Part shown: positions 1 to 9,763 of the stretch, one piece after another
Layout: every line of letters starts with the position of its first letter
How positions within the stretch are numbered: position 1 is the first letter of the stretch
Source of the DNA: Polyangiaceae bacterium
GTDB lineage: Bacteria > Myxococcota_A > Polyangia > Polyangiales > Polyangiaceae
Reading direction: 5' to 3'
DNA: 64,000 nt
Assembly (NCBI GenBank): GCA_015075635.1
Contig: JABTUA010000001.1
Span: 1,054,001 to 1,118,000, forward strand
Translations under genes and position numbers: made by a program
Notes under the pieces: generated by a model
Seen by the model: the letters and a program-made list of their open reading frames with translations, nothing else
The model's database searches: none
Told to the model about the DNA's origin: nothing

Positions 1-451
1 CCACCTTCGGCGCGAAGCGGAAGCGATCGCGGATCAGCCGCAGCGTGTCCCAGGGGAAGCGCGACTCGCCGAGGGCCTTGCGATAGCCGCGCACGATCGG
101 GCTGGGTGTGCGCTGCCACTCCGGCGGACGCACGAACAGCACGGGCTCGCCTTTGGCGCGCGCCAGCGTCTCGGCGCGCTGCTTCTCGAGCTTTGGGGTC
201 CCTGGCAGGGCCGGGAGCTTCGAGAGGCGCGCCCATTCGGCCCGGCACGCGGCGCCGTCGTCGTGCGCGGCTGCGGGCGCCGGCGCCGGCGCCGCTTTTG
301 GCCGAGTCACCCGTAGCGACGCGGCTAGCGCCCTCGCGGGCGAGGTGAGCCCGGTCGAGAGCGACGGCCGGGGCGCGTCGTCCACCCCGTGGCATCCGGC
401 TAGGGCCACGCACGCGGCGGCGGCGGCGAAGCGTAACAACACGAAGGTCAT
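1..451 (-). CDS. Hypothetical lipoprotein, N-terminal part (runs off the left edge)
   Basis: The frame opens at the ATG whose complement lies at 449-451 and stays open to the window edge, so about 150 N-terminal residues are visible. The first 20 residues form a bacterial lipoprotein signal: a short charged start, an alanine/valine-rich core and a lipobox LAGC, so the mature protein should be membrane anchored and exported. A low-complexity alanine/proline linker (residues about 60-72) follows, then a more ordinary globular sequence. I do not recognise the family. It is transcribed divergently from the extensin-like gene, with an 81-bp shared upstream region. The start is supported by the signal peptide; the function is unknown. 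Confidence 0.6.
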   Translation of the reverse strand, partial: MTFVLLRFAAAAACVALAGCHGVDDAPRPSLSTGLTSPARALAASLRVTRPKAAPAPAPAAAHDDGAACRAEWARLSKLPALPGTPKLEKQRAETLARAKGEPVLFVRPPEWQRTPSPIVRGYRKALGESRFPWDTLRLIRDRFRFAPKV

Positions 452-532
452 CGTAATTTTCGCACACGGCCGCCGGGACGCCAGTTTTTGCCTCGAAATC
501 GGCCACCATTCGCGAGACTCTGGCCGGCCCGC

Positions 533-1240
533 ATGCGCTCCCTCGCGTTTCTGGCCGTGCTCGCGTTGGCGACCCTGATCGCCCCGGCGAGCCTCCACGC
601 CGGCAATCCGATGGTGGTGTTTCCTCCCCGCCCCGAGCGCCTGCGAGCGCTGCGCTACCACGCCGAGGCCTCCGAGCAGTGCCTGGCGGAGCTCGGGGTG
701 CGCGGCGCGCCCTTCACCCGCGGGCCGAAGGTGCCGACCATCGACACGCCGGTGCGTCTGACGGGACCGCTGCGCGGCGTGGTCTTCGAGATGCACCATC
801 CCACGGTCGCTCACCCCAAGGACGGGCCGCTGATGGACTGTCGGCTCCTGCTCGCGCTCGACGACCTGGCGCTGGTCGTGGCCGATCGCGGCGTCGCGCG
901 CGTCCGCTTCAACAGCGTCCACCGCGGACGTTGGGTACAGCGCCGCGGCTGGCGCCACGCCGCCGGGGTGGCCATCGACGTCGTCGAGATCGTGCGGAAG
1001 GACGGCGAGGTGCTGAACGTGCTTCGGGACTTCGAGGGGCACGGCATCGGCTCCCGCACCTGCGGCGAAGGGGCGCCGGAGCCCCAGAAGCCGAAGGCAC
1101 TGGCGCTGCGCGAGCTGGTCTGCGCCATCGACGAGCTCGGCAGCTTCAACCTGATCTTGACCCCGCACTACGATCGCCGGCACAAAGACCACCTCCACCT
1201 CGAGGTCCGGCGGGGCATCGACTGGTTTTTGACGCAGTGA
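533..1240 (+). CDS. Extensin-like C-terminal domain protein, exported
   Basis: A secreted protein of about 235 residues. The start at 533 is preferred over the upstream TTG at 488 because it begins exactly with a signal peptide (MRSLAFLAVLALATL, cleavage near LHAG). The mature part ends with the motif HYDRRHKDHLHLEV, which together with an upstream GVAIDV stretch is typical of the extensin-like C-terminal family (PF06904), relatives of the LAS/M15 zinc peptidases that act on peptidoglycan. Four cysteines could form disulphides. A cell-wall role in the periplasm is an inference from the family; the substrate is not evident. Confidence 0.75.
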   Translation: MRSLAFLAVLALATLIAPASLHAGNPMVVFPPRPERLRALRYHAEASEQCLAELGVRGAPFTRGPKVPTIDTPVRLTGPLRGVVFEMHHPTVAHPKDGPLMDCRLLLALDDLALVVADRGVARVRFNSVHRGRWVQRRGWRHAAGVAIDVVEIVRKDGEVLNVLRDFEGHGIGSRTCGEGAPEPQKPKALALRELVCAIDELGSFNLILTPHYDRRHKDHLHLEVRRGIDWFLTQ

Positions 1241-1289
1241 AGCCGGGCCAAGCTGTGGTAGGTAGGCGCCCCCGACGGAGAAGCATCGA

Positions 1290-2042
1290 ATGAGCGGTCA
1301 TTCCAAATGGGCCACGATCAAGCGCAAGAAGGGCGCGCTGGACGCCGCGCGCGGCCGGCTGTTCACCAAGCTCATCCGCGAGATCGTGACCGCGGCGCGC
1401 ATCGGCGGCGGCGACGTCAACGCGAACGCACGCCTGCGCAAGGCGGTCAACGACGCCAAGGGACAGGCCATGCCGGCCGACACCATCAAGCGGGCCATCG
1501 GGCGCGGCACCGGCGAGATCGAGGGCGCTGCCTACGAAGAGGTGCTGTACGAGGGCACCGGCCCGGCCGGCACGCTGTTCCTGGTCGAAGGCATGACCGA
1601 CAACCGCAACCGCACCGTGGCGGAGCTGCGAAAGATCTTCGAGCGCAACAACGGCCTGCTCGGCAGCTCGGGGACGGCAGGTTGGGCGTTCGATCGCCTG
1701 GGCACCATCTCGCTCGACAAGGAGCAGGTCAGCGAAGACAAGCTGATGGAGGCGGCGGTCGAGGCGGGAGCCGACGACTACCGCGACGAAGGCGACCTCT
1801 GGGTGGTCTACACCCCGAAGGAGCAGCTGTACGAGGTCGTGGCAGCGCTCGAGAAGGCCGGTCTGCCCTTGGGCGAGAGCAAGATCGCCTACGTCCCGAA
1901 GAACAAGAAAGAGGTCGCCGGGCGGGACGCCGAGGTTTGTCTGAACCTGGTGGACGCGCTCGACGAGCACGACGACGTGCAGAGCGTGTTCTCGGACTTC
2001 GACGTCTCGGACGAAGAGCTCGCGCGCATTGGCGGTGGCTGA
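1290..2042 (+). CDS. yebC: YebC/PmpR family (TACO1-like) translation or transcription regulator
   Basis: A full-length 250-residue member of the YebC/PmpR family. It begins with the diagnostic MSGHSKWATIKRKKG and continues with the family's FTKLIREI, NARLRKAV and GPAGTLFLVE blocks. Family members were first described as DNA-binding regulators and more recently as ribosome-associated factors that help translate proline stretches. That second role would suit a genome with proline-rich proteins such as those seen here, but the link is only inference. The gene overlaps the next gene by 14 bases, so the two may be co-translated. In many bacteria yebC lies beside ruvABC, which is not the case here. 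Confidence 0.93.
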   Translation: MSGHSKWATIKRKKGALDAARGRLFTKLIREIVTAARIGGGDVNANARLRKAVNDAKGQAMPADTIKRAIGRGTGEIEGAAYEEVLYEGTGPAGTLFLVEGMTDNRNRTVAELRKIFERNNGLLGSSGTAGWAFDRLGTISLDKEQVSEDKLMEAAVEAGADDYRDEGDLWVVYTPKEQLYEVVAALEKAGLPLGESKIAYVPKNKKEVAGRDAEVCLNLVDALDEHDDVQSVFSDFDVSDEELARIGGG

Positions 2043-3756
2043 CCGCCGCGCGCTGTTTTGGCTGGCGCTCGGGGCGACCTTCGGTTGCGCCCGAGCAGCG
2101 GAGCCGGTGGGCGCTCCTCCGAGCCTGCCCGGCCCCGCGGCGAGCTCGGCGCGCGCTCCGGTGCAGGTAGCGCCGGACCACCGACCCGCGCTCGCGCTAA
2201 CGCTCTCGCCGAAGCTCATGCCCGCCCCCGTGGTCGCGGTCACGCTGGAGCTCCGCGGGCCTCCGGACGAGCTCCGTCGTCTCTCGCTCGCGCGCGCACC
2301 GGGGAGCGGCGTCTCGGCCATCGCCGCGCGGGACCTCGAGGGCCCCATCGGCGTCGAGCTCAGTGCCGAGGGAGACGGCCTCGTGCTCGCGCTCGCGCGC
2401 GCGCCGTCGCCGCCGCTCAGCTTGAGCTACGAGCGCGCTGCCAGCGCCTTCTCATCGGGGCCGCTCGGCGTCTTCCTGGATCCGAACCGGCTGGCGGCCG
2501 CGGGGGACGCGCTCTTCGCGCTGCCGGCGGCGTGGGCCGATCGACAGGTGCCGACCCAGCTCGGCATCGAAGCCCAGAAGCTGCATCCCGACGCCCGCGG
2601 GGCGTCCGGCTTCGGCGTGGGCGAGCGCCGCACGCTCACGCTCTCCGGCGCAGCGCTCCGGCGCATGAGCTTCCTGGCGGGACCGATGGGCCACGCGGTG
2701 CTCGACGGACCGGAGGGACACGACGAGGTGGCTTGGCTCGGCTACACGAGCTTCGATCCGCGCTCTGTCGCCGCCGAGGTCGCCAGCTTCCGCAGCGCCG
2801 CGCGCGAATACTTGGGAGAGAAGAGGAGCGCGCCCTTCACCTTGCTCCTCGTCTCCGACGGGCGCCCCGCGGGGAGCTTCGAGGCCATGCGTCAGAGCGC
2901 CAGCGTGCTCCTCCACGTCGGCGTGAACCAGAGCTACGGCGGTCCGCTGCGCGTCGCGTTGGCGCACCAGCTCTTGCGAGAGTGGATGGGCCCGGCGCTC
3001 TGGATCGGGCCGCCTGGCGCGGAGTCTCTGTGGTTCGTGGAGGGGGTCACGCGCTTCTTGGCACGGGAGCTGTGCTTTCGCTTCGGCCTGCTCACGCCCG
3101 GGGAGTACCTGGCCGAGGCCGACGAAATCGAGCGCCTGGTCGTGACCTCGCCCCACGCGCTCTTGGGCAACGCCGAGCTCGCGAAGCGGGCGGCGGAGCC
3201 CGACGTGGCGGCGCTCCTGGTCGCGCGCGGCGCGCGCCACGCGACCAGTGCGGACTCGCTCATTCGTGGAAAATCCAAGGGCAAGCGCTCGCTCGACGGC
3301 GTGTTGCGCGAGCTCTACCGGAAACCGCAGCCGTTGCCGGAGAGCGCCTGGGTGGACGCCCTCGAGCGCGAGCTCGGCGCGGGTGGCGGCGAGCTCTTCC
3401 GCGAAGAGATCGGCGCAGGTCGGATGCGGGGGCTGCCGAACGACGCGTTGGGCCCGTGCTTCGTGGCGGGGCCGCGCCGCTTCGAGAGCTTCGCCCTCGG
3501 ATTCGAGCGCGACGCTGGAGGCTCGGTGACACGCGTCGCGACCGGTGGGGCTGCCGAGCGCGCCGGAGTCCGCGTCGGGGATCGCGTCGTGTCCCTGTTG
3601 CACCAGCCCGGTTCGCCGTCGGTGCCGGTGCGGCTTCAGATCGAGCGCGCCGGCTCGAAGCGAGAGCTCGAGTACCGCCCCGTCGGCCCAGTCTTCGCCG
3701 GGCGCGGCTTCTCGCGCCTGCCACGCGTGCCGGACGAGCGCTGCGCGCGCAAGTGA
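2029..3756 (+). CDS. M61-like pseudo-peptidase with C-terminal PDZ domain, lipoprotein
   Basis: A 575-residue exported protein. A lipoprotein signal ends in FGC near residue 20. The middle resembles the M61 glycyl-aminopeptidase fold: a helix ALAHQLLREW (about residue 313) followed by LWFVEGVTRFLA (about 335), where active enzymes have HExxH and WxxEG. The first Glu is Gln and the second His is Arg, so the zinc site is incomplete and the protein is probably not a peptidase. Residues about 490-565 form a PDZ domain (ATGGAAERAGVRVGDRVVSL). The start is a TTG or GTG inside the end of yebC (14-bp overlap for the TTG). A substrate-binding or scaffold role in the periplasm is inferred. Confidence 0.6.
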   Translation: MAVADRRALFWLALGATFGCARAAEPVGAPPSLPGPAASSARAPVQVAPDHRPALALTLSPKLMPAPVVAVTLELRGPPDELRRLSLARAPGSGVSAIAARDLEGPIGVELSAEGDGLVLALARAPSPPLSLSYERAASAFSSGPLGVFLDPNRLAAAGDALFALPAAWADRQVPTQLGIEAQKLHPDARGASGFGVGERRTLTLSGAALRRMSFLAGPMGHAVLDGPEGHDEVAWLGYTSFDPRSVAAEVASFRSAAREYLGEKRSAPFTLLLVSDGRPAGSFEAMRQSASVLLHVGVNQSYGGPLRVALAHQLLREWMGPALWIGPPGAESLWFVEGVTRFLARELCFRFGLLTPGEYLAEADEIERLVVTSPHALLGNAELAKRAAEPDVAALLVARGARHATSADSLIRGKSKGKRSLDGVLRELYRKPQPLPESAWVDALERELGAGGGELFREEIGAGRMRGLPNDALGPCFVAGPRRFESFALGFERDAGGSVTRVATGGAAERAGVRVGDRVVSLLHQPGSPSVPVRLQIERAGSKRELEYRPVGPVFAGRGFSRLPRVPDERCARK

Positions 3757-3757
3757 C

Positions 3758-4618
3758 TCAGCGCGCCCGACGCGCGACGCGCTGGAGCTGCCGGGCCAGG
3801 GTCACGCCCCGCAGCCGCTCGAGGGCCTCGGGGAAGGTGTCCACCACCGCCACGTAGCGGGCCAGCCGCTGCTCGTCCACGCCGCCGACCTTCGCCACGG
3901 CCTCCTCGAGATCCTGCGCGAGCTCCTGCGTCGGCGCACTGGCGCAGGCCGTCAAGAGGTCGAGCGCATAGTCGAGCCAGCGAGCGTCGCCAGCGCCGGC
4001 GCCGAGGAGGATGGCGTAGCGCAGCGAGGCGTCGCGATTGGCCGCGGGGATCGCTCGGCCCGCGCGGGCGTCGGCCAGCACCTTGCTGAGCTGCGACTGC
4101 AACATGGTGGCGGCCTCGTCGTAGCGCCCCGCCGCCAGCACGCGATCGACGACCCGGCCCACGAGCTCGAAGAAATCGACCGTGCGCGTCCCCGGTGCGG
4201 AGCGCTCGCTCGAGTGCGGAATGTCGTCGAGGTCTTCGTCGCTCACGCGAAGGTCCAACGACTGCGCGAACGCGAGCCGCTTGCTGTCGATGGCGACGGG
4301 TCCGCTCGCGGAGCCCAGGGCGACCTCGAGCTCCTGGTCGCCGAGCAGCACGCGATCCCCGTTGCGCAGGCTGACCGGGGCGCCGACGCGCTCTCCGTTG
4401 ACGTACACGCCGTTCGAGCTGCCGAGATCCGTGAGCACCGCCGTGGTGCGCGTCACGCCGAGCTGGGCGTGGCGCCGGGACACCAGCGTGGACTCGAGCA
4501 CGATGTCGCAGGAATGGTGGCGACCCAACGTGTAGGTGCCCGGGGACAACCGGAGCTCCCGGCCGCCGATGCGAACGCAGACGGCGGTGGCGGTGGACTG
4601 GATCTTGGGTGAGGCCAT
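3758..4618 (-). CDS. FHA domain protein
   Basis: A 286-residue protein with no signal peptide and therefore cytoplasmic. Residues about 12-90 form a forkhead-associated domain with the full signature: YTLGRHHSCDIVL, SRRHAQL, LGSSNGVYVNGERV and NGDRVLLGDQ. FHA domains bind phosphothreonine, so a partner phosphorylated by the kind of Ser/Thr kinase encoded elsewhere in this window is likely. The C-terminal two thirds is predicted helical and of unknown function. It is convergent with the M61-like gene (1 bp between stops). The phosphopeptide-binding residues Arg, Ser, His and Asn are all present. Confidence 0.85.
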   Translation of the reverse strand: MASPKIQSTATAVCVRIGGRELRLSPGTYTLGRHHSCDIVLESTLVSRRHAQLGVTRTTAVLTDLGSSNGVYVNGERVGAPVSLRNGDRVLLGDQELEVALGSASGPVAIDSKRLAFAQSLDLRVSDEDLDDIPHSSERSAPGTRTVDFFELVGRVVDRVLAAGRYDEAATMLQSQLSKVLADARAGRAIPAANRDASLRYAILLGAGAGDARWLDYALDLLTACASAPTQELAQDLEEAVAKVGGVDEQRLARYVAVVDTFPEALERLRGVTLARQLQRVARRAR

Positions 4619-4711
4619 GGGCGGTCCGAGGGGCTCGCCGCGTCTAACCTGGTTCGCGCGCCGACGAAAGCCGCAGCGTACGCGCCGCGGGGTCGGCGTG
4701 AATTCGGGGTC

Positions 4712-5137
4712 TCACCACTGCCCTTGGTTCGGCCGCGAGAGCCAAGGTTCCTTCGGCGGCAGCGCGTCCCCGCGCTGGAGCAGTTCGATCGAGATCTGAT
4801 CCGGCGAGCGCACGAAGGCCATGTGACCGTCCCGCGGCGGGCGCAGGATGGCGACGCCGCGCGCTTCGAGGCGCTCGCAGGTCGCGTAGATGTCGTCCAC
4901 CCGGAAGGCCAGGTGCCCGAAGTTACGCCCGCCCGTGTAGGGCTCGCTCTGATCCCAGTTGTAGGTGAGCTCGAGCTCGGCGGAGTCCCCGGGCGAGCCC
5001 GTGCCCAGGAAGACCAGGGTGAAGCGCCCCTTCTCGTGCTCTTTGCGCCGGAGCTCCCTGAGGCCCAGGGCACCCACGAAGAAATCGAGGGCATCGTCGA
5101 GGTTCCGAACCCTGACCATGGCGTGCAGGAAGTGCAT
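4712..5137 (-). CDS. gloA: Lactoylglutathione lyase (glyoxalase I)
   Basis: A VOC-fold enzyme of 141 residues that isomerises the hemithioacetal of methylglyoxal and glutathione to S-lactoylglutathione. The start at 5137 ([12 protein letters not shown]) aligns with the usual start of GloA; the longer frame to 5215 adds an unrelated extension. Four candidate metal ligands are visible: His5 (FLHAMV), Glu in ELELTYN, His in FGHLAF and Glu in SIELLQ. The Asn-Trp pair [12 protein letters not shown] is typical of the short, nickel-preferring bacterial enzymes. It is encoded alone, divergent from the DUF4139 gene. Confidence 0.88.
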   Translation of the reverse strand: MHFLHAMVRVRNLDDALDFFVGALGLRELRRKEHEKGRFTLVFLGTGSPGDSAELELTYNWDQSEPYTGGRNFGHLAFRVDDIYATCERLEARGVAILRPPRDGHMAFVRSPDQISIELLQRGDALPPKEPWLSRPNQGQW

Positions 5138-5268
5138 GGGCAGGTCATCGGATCGAATCGCGGCGACGGCAAGATCGTTCGCCAGTCTCGGCCGTACCCA
5201 ACGCCAGCTTTTCAACTGTGTCGAACGCAGGTGCTCCAGGGGGTGAGGGGCGCCAGAGGAGGATTTCC

Positions 5269-7374
5269 ATGCTTCGAAGTCGGATTGGGCTCGTGATTCT
5301 GCTCGCCCTGTCGAGCGCCGCCTGCAGCGCAGGCTTCGGACAGCGCCCGGTGAAATCGGACGCCGAGCTCGGCCGGGTCATCGTCTACCGCAGCGGAGTC
5401 GCCTACTTCGAGCGCCACGCGCGAGTGGTGGACGGCAAGCTCGTGCTGAGCGTGCCCGCGGAGCGCGTGGACGACTTCCTGAAGTCCCTGACCATCCGCG
5501 ACGCGAAGAGCGGCAAATCGCTGCCGGTCTCCTTTCCGACCCGGGTCGTACACGGCGACATGGTGGAGCTCGGCATCGAGCTGCCGAAGGAAGCGTCGCG
5601 CGACATCGCCATCACCTACGTGACCGAGAGCCCGGCCTGGAAGCCGAGCTACCGCGTGGAGCTCGGGAAAGACGGGCGTGCTCGGCTCGAGGCCTGGGCC
5701 GTGGTCGACAACGTCTCCGGCGAAGACTGGGAGAAGGTGACCGTCGGGGTGGGCAGCACCTCGGCGCTGTCGTTCAAGTACGATCTGCACAGCGTGCGCT
5801 TCGTGGAGCGCGAGACGCTCAACGAGGGGCCCGCGGTGGCGCTGGCGCCGCCCACCGGCGGCTCGCCGTACGCCGTCGCCGGCGGAGAGGTTGCCGTCGT
5901 CGGCAACATCGCCTTGGACGAGGTCGAGCGGCTGGGCAAGCGGGGCGGCGCAGAGGCCAAGCCCGACGCCGACACGCTGGCGGCAGGGGGCTTCGGTCCC
6001 GCCGGCGGCAGCGGCGGCGGCAAGGGGAAGAAGCCCATGGCCAGGGCGCGGAGGCTCGGCTCCGAGCACGCGCAAGACGACAAGGTCGCCGGTCTCGCGC
6101 TGAAGCTCCGCTCCACCGGGCAGCACATCCGCATCGAGGGCTTCGCCAAGCCTGGCGAGCCAGATCTGAAGAACGCCTCCCTCGGCCGCGCCAACACCGT
6201 GAAGGACGCGCTGGTCCGGAACGGCGTTCCGGAGTCGCAGATCGAGGTCGTCGCGACCGGCAAGACCTCCGACCGCGACGGCGTGCGCCTGGTCACCGCG
6301 CAGGACAAGGCGAAGCCCGTGCAGGCGAAGGCTCCGGACCCGGCCGCCGCCCAGAGCGAGCCCATCGGCAGCGCGCTGTTCGTGGCGCCGACGCCCCTCA
6401 GCATCAAGAAGGACCGCTCGGCGCTGCTCAACATGCTCAGCGTCACCACCAAGGGCGAGCAGGTCTACTTCTACGACCCCGTCTCGTCGCGCGGCTCCAG
6501 GCGCTTCGCGTTCCGCGCCGTCCGGCTGGAGAACCCCAGCGAGCACACTCTCGAGTCCGGGCCGTTCACGGTCTACGCCGCGGGGCAGTTCCTGGGTGAA
6601 GGCCTGAGCGAGCCCATCCCACCCAAGAGCTCGGCCTTCATTCCCTTCGCGCTGGACAAGCAGCTCCTGGTCGAGCCGGTGGTGGACACCCGCGAGGAGA
6701 TCGATCGCCTGGTCACCATCCAGCGCGGCATCGTGCGCACCGAGGCGCAGACCGTGCGCCGCACCAAGCTCGCGCTCGCCAACCGCGGCGACGCCCCGGC
6801 CAAGGTATGGGTGCGCCACTCCGTGCCCGAAGGCTGGAAGCTCCGGGACTCGAAGGTGAAGGTCGAGAAGCTCCGGGGCGCGCACCTGTTCCCCGTCACG
6901 GTGCCGGCGCGCGGCGCCCTGGAGCTCGAGATCGAAGAGAGCCAGCCCCTCGAGAAGAGCATCGACATCAACACCGACGCCGGGGTCGAGACCCTGGCGC
7001 TGTTCCTGAAGAAGTCCAAGCCCGTCGCGCCGGAGCTCCAGAAGCAGCTCGACGAGATCGTGCGCCTGCACAAGCACATGGTGGATACCCGAGAGCGCGT
7101 CTCGACCCTCGAGTCACAGATGACGACCTACCGAGAGCGCGTGGACGAGATCCACGCCCAGCTCGTCACGCTGCGCCGCGTGACCTCGGCGGACAAGCTG
7201 AGCCGGCACCTGGCCCAGAAGATGGAGGAGATCAGCAACCGCCTTCAGAGGGCGACCATCGAGGTCACCGACCTGAAGGGCCAGCTGATGACGGGCAAGG
7301 TCGCGCTCTCGGATCGCCTCGCGGAGCTGACGCTCAGCCCGGAGAAGCCGAACGCGGTGGCCGACAAGCGCTGA
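5269..7374 (+). CDS. DUF4139 lipoprotein with an OmpA-like insertion and C-terminal coiled coil
   Basis: A 701-residue exported protein. The ATG at 5269 follows a strong ribosome-binding site (GAGGAGG at about 5256-5262) and a lipoprotein signal with lipobox SAAC. The N-terminal part carries [10 protein letters not shown] and, with [23 protein letters not shown] text near residues 120-135, matches the DUF4139 beta-sandwich family. Residues about 275-345 look like an OmpA-C-type peptidoglycan-binding unit ([12 protein letters not shown], then [20 protein letters not shown]) inserted within the DUF4139 region. A Gly/Lys-rich linker precedes it. Residues about 593-650 are a coiled coil. It probably links outer membrane or periplasm to the cell wall; its biochemical role is unknown. 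Confidence 0.7.
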   Translation: MLRSRIGLVILLALSSAACSAGFGQRPVKSDAELGRVIVYRSGVAYFERHARVVDGKLVLSVPAERVDDFLKSLTIRDAKSGKSLPVSFPTRVVHGDMVELGIELPKEASRDIAITYVTESPAWKPSYRVELGKDGRARLEAWAVVDNVSGEDWEKVTVGVGSTSALSFKYDLHSVRFVERETLNEGPAVALAPPTGGSPYAVAGGEVAVVGNIALDEVERLGKRGGAEAKPDADTLAAGGFGPAGGSGGGKGKKPMARARRLGSEHAQDDKVAGLALKLRSTGQHIRIEGFAKPGEPDLKNASLGRANTVKDALVRNGVPESQIEVVATGKTSDRDGVRLVTAQDKAKPVQAKAPDPAAAQSEPIGSALFVAPTPLSIKKDRSALLNMLSVTTKGEQVYFYDPVSSRGSRRFAFRAVRLENPSEHTLESGPFTVYAAGQFLGEGLSEPIPPKSSAFIPFALDKQLLVEPVVDTREEIDRLVTIQRGIVRTEAQTVRRTKLALANRGDAPAKVWVRHSVPEGWKLRDSKVKVEKLRGAHLFPVTVPARGALELEIEESQPLEKSIDINTDAGVETLALFLKKSKPVAPELQKQLDEIVRLHKHMVDTRERVSTLESQMTTYRERVDEIHAQLVTLRRVTSADKLSRHLAQKMEEISNRLQRATIEVTDLKGQLMTGKVALSDRLAELTLSPEKPNAVADKR

Positions 7375-7384
7375 AGGCTCGGGC

Positions 7385-8389
7385 TCAGGGGCTGCACACG
7401 CCGAGCCAGCTGGGGCTCGAGTAGGCCTTGCAGGTCTGGCCGCTGGGACAGCCGCCGTTGCCGGGCGTGCCGCCCACGCTGCCGGCGTCCGGCGCGCCGG
7501 TCGCGGACGCCTTGCAGAGCCAGCGACACACGCCGCTGCCGCTGGAGAAGTCGCACTGCTGCGAGTCCTGGCAGTCGTTCAAGAACTGGCACGGCAAACC
7601 CAGCGTCGAGCCGGCGTCGGGTGCGTAGTTGGGGAAGCTGCACTTGAGCTTGCCGCCGGAGCCGACGTGACAGTCCGACTCCGGTCCGGGCGGACAGTCC
7701 TTGGCCCAGGGCGTACACGGCGCCGAGAACGTGCAGACCTGCACGAAGTCGGAGCTGCCGTAGCTGATCTTCATGTCGCAGGACCCGCTCGGGCCGCACA
7801 GCGTCGCCTCGAGCGACGCGCAGCACGGGCGCGTGCACTTGGAGAGCGCGCAGCTCAGCTTGGCCTGGCAGTCGCCGTGCGTGCTGCACGACTCGCCGAG
7901 CTTCTTCGTGCCGTTGCCCAGGCTGATGCAGGCGCTGACGTAGCTGCCGGCGTCGGTCTGCTGGATGCGGCAGGTCTGGCCGGCAGGGCAGTTCTGCGCC
8001 ACCAGATCGCAGCTGCCCGTCACGTTGGTCGCCGTGCCCGGCGCGCAGCTGCCCCCCGCGTCGCCCGCGACTCCGCCGCTGCCGCTGGCCCCGCCGCTCG
8101 AGCTGCCGCCGGTGCTCGAGCCGCTGCTGCCGCCGCTCGGCCCGCCGCCGCTCCCGGCGGCGCCCCCCCCGCCCATGCCCGCGCTCGCGTCGGCGCCGGC
8201 GTCGCCGCACTGACAGGCCGCGTAGCCGCTGCCGTCGCCGCGGCAGACTTGGATGCCGCTGCCGCTCAAACACGCGCAGGCGATCTGGCGGCCGGGCTCG
8301 CACACGTTCTTGGCGTCGTCCTCGGACGAGCAGTGAAGGATCCCTGCGGCGAGCCCCGCGAGCACGAGCGCGAACCGAAAGCGTCTCAC
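7385..8389 (-). CDS. Cys-rich lipoprotein with Gly/Ser spacer
   Basis: A 334-residue exported lipoprotein (lipobox ILHC at the end of the signal). After a first small Cys-rich unit there is a long Gly/Ser/Ala spacer (residues about 60-115). About 20 cysteines follow in repeated short patterns such as CPAGQTC, CSTHGDC and CPSGQTC, the type of disulphide-rich surface module common in Polyangiales lipoproteins. No enzymatic motif is visible. Its stop is 11 bp from that of the convergent DUF4139 gene. The function is unknown; surface display is inferred from the signal and spacer. Confidence 0.7.
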   Translation of the reverse strand: MRRFRFALVLAGLAAGILHCSSEDDAKNVCEPGRQIACACLSGSGIQVCRGDGSGYAACQCGDAGADASAGMGGGGAAGSGGGPSGGSSGSSTGGSSSGGASGSGGVAGDAGGSCAPGTATNVTGSCDLVAQNCPAGQTCRIQQTDAGSYVSACISLGNGTKKLGESCSTHGDCQAKLSCALSKCTRPCCASLEATLCGPSGSCDMKISYGSSDFVQVCTFSAPCTPWAKDCPPGPESDCHVGSGGKLKCSFPNYAPDAGSTLGLPCQFLNDCQDSQQCDFSSGSGVCRWLCKASATGAPDAGSVGGTPGNGGCPSGQTCKAYSSPSWLGVCSP

Positions 8390-8425
8390 GCCTCGAGAGT
8401 AGATCGTATCGGGGGCGCTGCCTAC

Positions 8426-9763
8426 TCACCGGGGCTTCAGCTTCTCGCGCAGCGTCTTTCGGTCGATGCCGAGGATGCGGGCGGCGGCGCTGCGATTGCC
8501 GCCGACGCTGTCGAGCACGCTCTGGATGTGGTCGCGCTCCACTGCCTCCAGGGCTCGAGGGCGGCGCTCGCTGGGAGGGACCAGGTAGCGCATGCTCGGC
8601 GGAAGATCGACGATGTCGATGCGATCCCGCTCGCCCATCACCACCAGGCGGTGCATCAGGTTCTCGAGCTCGCGCACGTTGCCCGGCCAGGAGTGCGTCT
8701 CCAGAGCGCGGAGCGCCTCTTCCGAGAGCTCCGGCGGCGGGCGGTCCTGCTCGTCCGCAAAGCGCGCGACGAAGTGCCGCGCCAACAAGATCAGATCGTC
8801 ACCACGCTCTCTGAGCGGGGGCACCTGGATCGCCACCACGGCGAGCCGGTAGTAGAGGTCTTCGCGGAACGAGCCGTCGGCGATCATCGCGCTCAAGTCC
8901 CGGCTGGTGGCGGCGACGATGCGCACGTCCACCTTGCGCGGGCGGGTGGCGCCGAGCATGTAGACCTGGCGGTCTTGCAGCACCCTGAGGAGCTTCACCT
9001 GGAGCTTCGGGCTGAGCTCGCTCACCTCGTCCAAGAACAGCGTGCCCCCGTCCGCCGCCTGAAAGAACCCGGGCTGCTCGTTGTTGGCGCCGGTGAACGC
9101 GCCGCGCGCGTGGCCGAAGAGCTCGCTCTCGAACAGCTCCTGCGGGATGGCGCCACAGTTGACGGGGACCAAGGGCGCTTGCCGCCGCGGGCTCTCGGCG
9201 TGGATGGCGCGCGCCACGAGCTCTTTGCCGACGCCGCTCTCGCCGGTCAGGAGCACGCCGGCACTGCTGGCGGCGACCTTGGAGATCGCCGCGAACACCT
9301 GGCGCATGGGCCGGGAGACGCCGATCATGCCGTGGCGGGCGACGTTGGCGGCCTCCGCCTCGTCCAGGCCGATCAGCCTGCGCCTGAGGCTGCGCAGGGC
9401 CCGCTGCGCTGCCTGGAGCAACTCCGCCTCGGAATAAGGCTTGCTGACGTACTCGTCGGCTCCGAGCTTCACGGCCGACACGGCGTCGTGGACGTCGGGG
9501 AAGCCGGTGAGCACCACGACCGCGGTCGCGGCGAAGTTCTCGTGGACGTAGCGCACCAGCTCGAGCCCGCTGGCGTTCGGCATGCGCATGTCGGTGACGA
9601 CCAAGTCGAACCCGCCCTTGCCGAGGAGCTCGACCGCCGCTTCGACGCTCGCGGCCAGCTGCACCCGGTGCCCGTGCGCGGCGAGGTGCCGGCGCGCGAG
9701 CTCCCGCGAGTCTTCGCTGTCGTCGACTACGAGGATCGAGGCGTCAACCGCCGCGTCCACCAT
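8426..9763 (-). CDS. NtrC-family sigma-54 response regulator
   Basis: A 445-residue three-domain transcription activator. Residues 9-120 form a receiver domain with the acidic pair DD, phospho-acceptor Asp58 in VTDMRMP and the conserved Lys in VSKPY. The AAA+ sigma-54 activation domain has Walker A GESGVGKE, the sigma-54 contact loop GAFTGA, Walker B LFLDEV and the arginine region of EDLYYRL. The C-terminus is a Fis-type helix-turn-helix ([20 protein letters not shown]). It lies immediately downstream of, and overlaps by 20 bp, the sensor kinase that presumably phosphorylates it. A sigma-54 promoter match lies in the gap on the far side of the kinase gene, which points to the redox operon at 11592-15028 as a target. 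Confidence 0.93.
   Translation of the reverse strand: MVDAAVDASILVVDDSEDSRELARRHLAAHGHRVQLAASVEAAVELLGKGGFDLVVTDMRMPNASGLELVRYVHENFAATAVVVLTGFPDVHDAVSAVKLGADEYVSKPYSEAELLQAAQRALRSLRRRLIGLDEAEAANVARHGMIGVSRPMRQVFAAISKVAASSAGVLLTGESGVGKELVARAIHAESPRRQAPLVPVNCGAIPQELFESELFGHARGAFTGANNEQPGFFQAADGGTLFLDEVSELSPKLQVKLLRVLQDRQVYMLGATRPRKVDVRIVAATSRDLSAMIADGSFREDLYYRLAVVAIQVPPLRERGDDLILLARHFVARFADEQDRPPPELSEEALRALETHSWPGNVRELENLMHRLVVMGERDRIDIVDLPPSMRYLVPPSERRPRALEAVERDHIQSVLDSVGGNRSAAARILGIDRKTLREKLKPR

Noticed and set aside
1146..2348. 400-residue open frame on the minus strand opposite yebC
   Set aside because: It is antisense to the well-supported yebC gene, has the Arg/Ala/Gly-rich or His/Gln/Val-rich composition of GC-rich shadow frames and carries no domain.
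2452..3603. 383-residue minus-strand frame
   Set aside because: It is the mirror of the M61-like gene, rich in Arg/Ala/Glu, and has no recognisable motif or ribosome-binding site.
5212..7077. 621-residue minus-strand frame
   Set aside because: Opposite the DUF4139 gene, whose signal, ribosome-binding site and domains are clear; composition is that of an antisense shadow.
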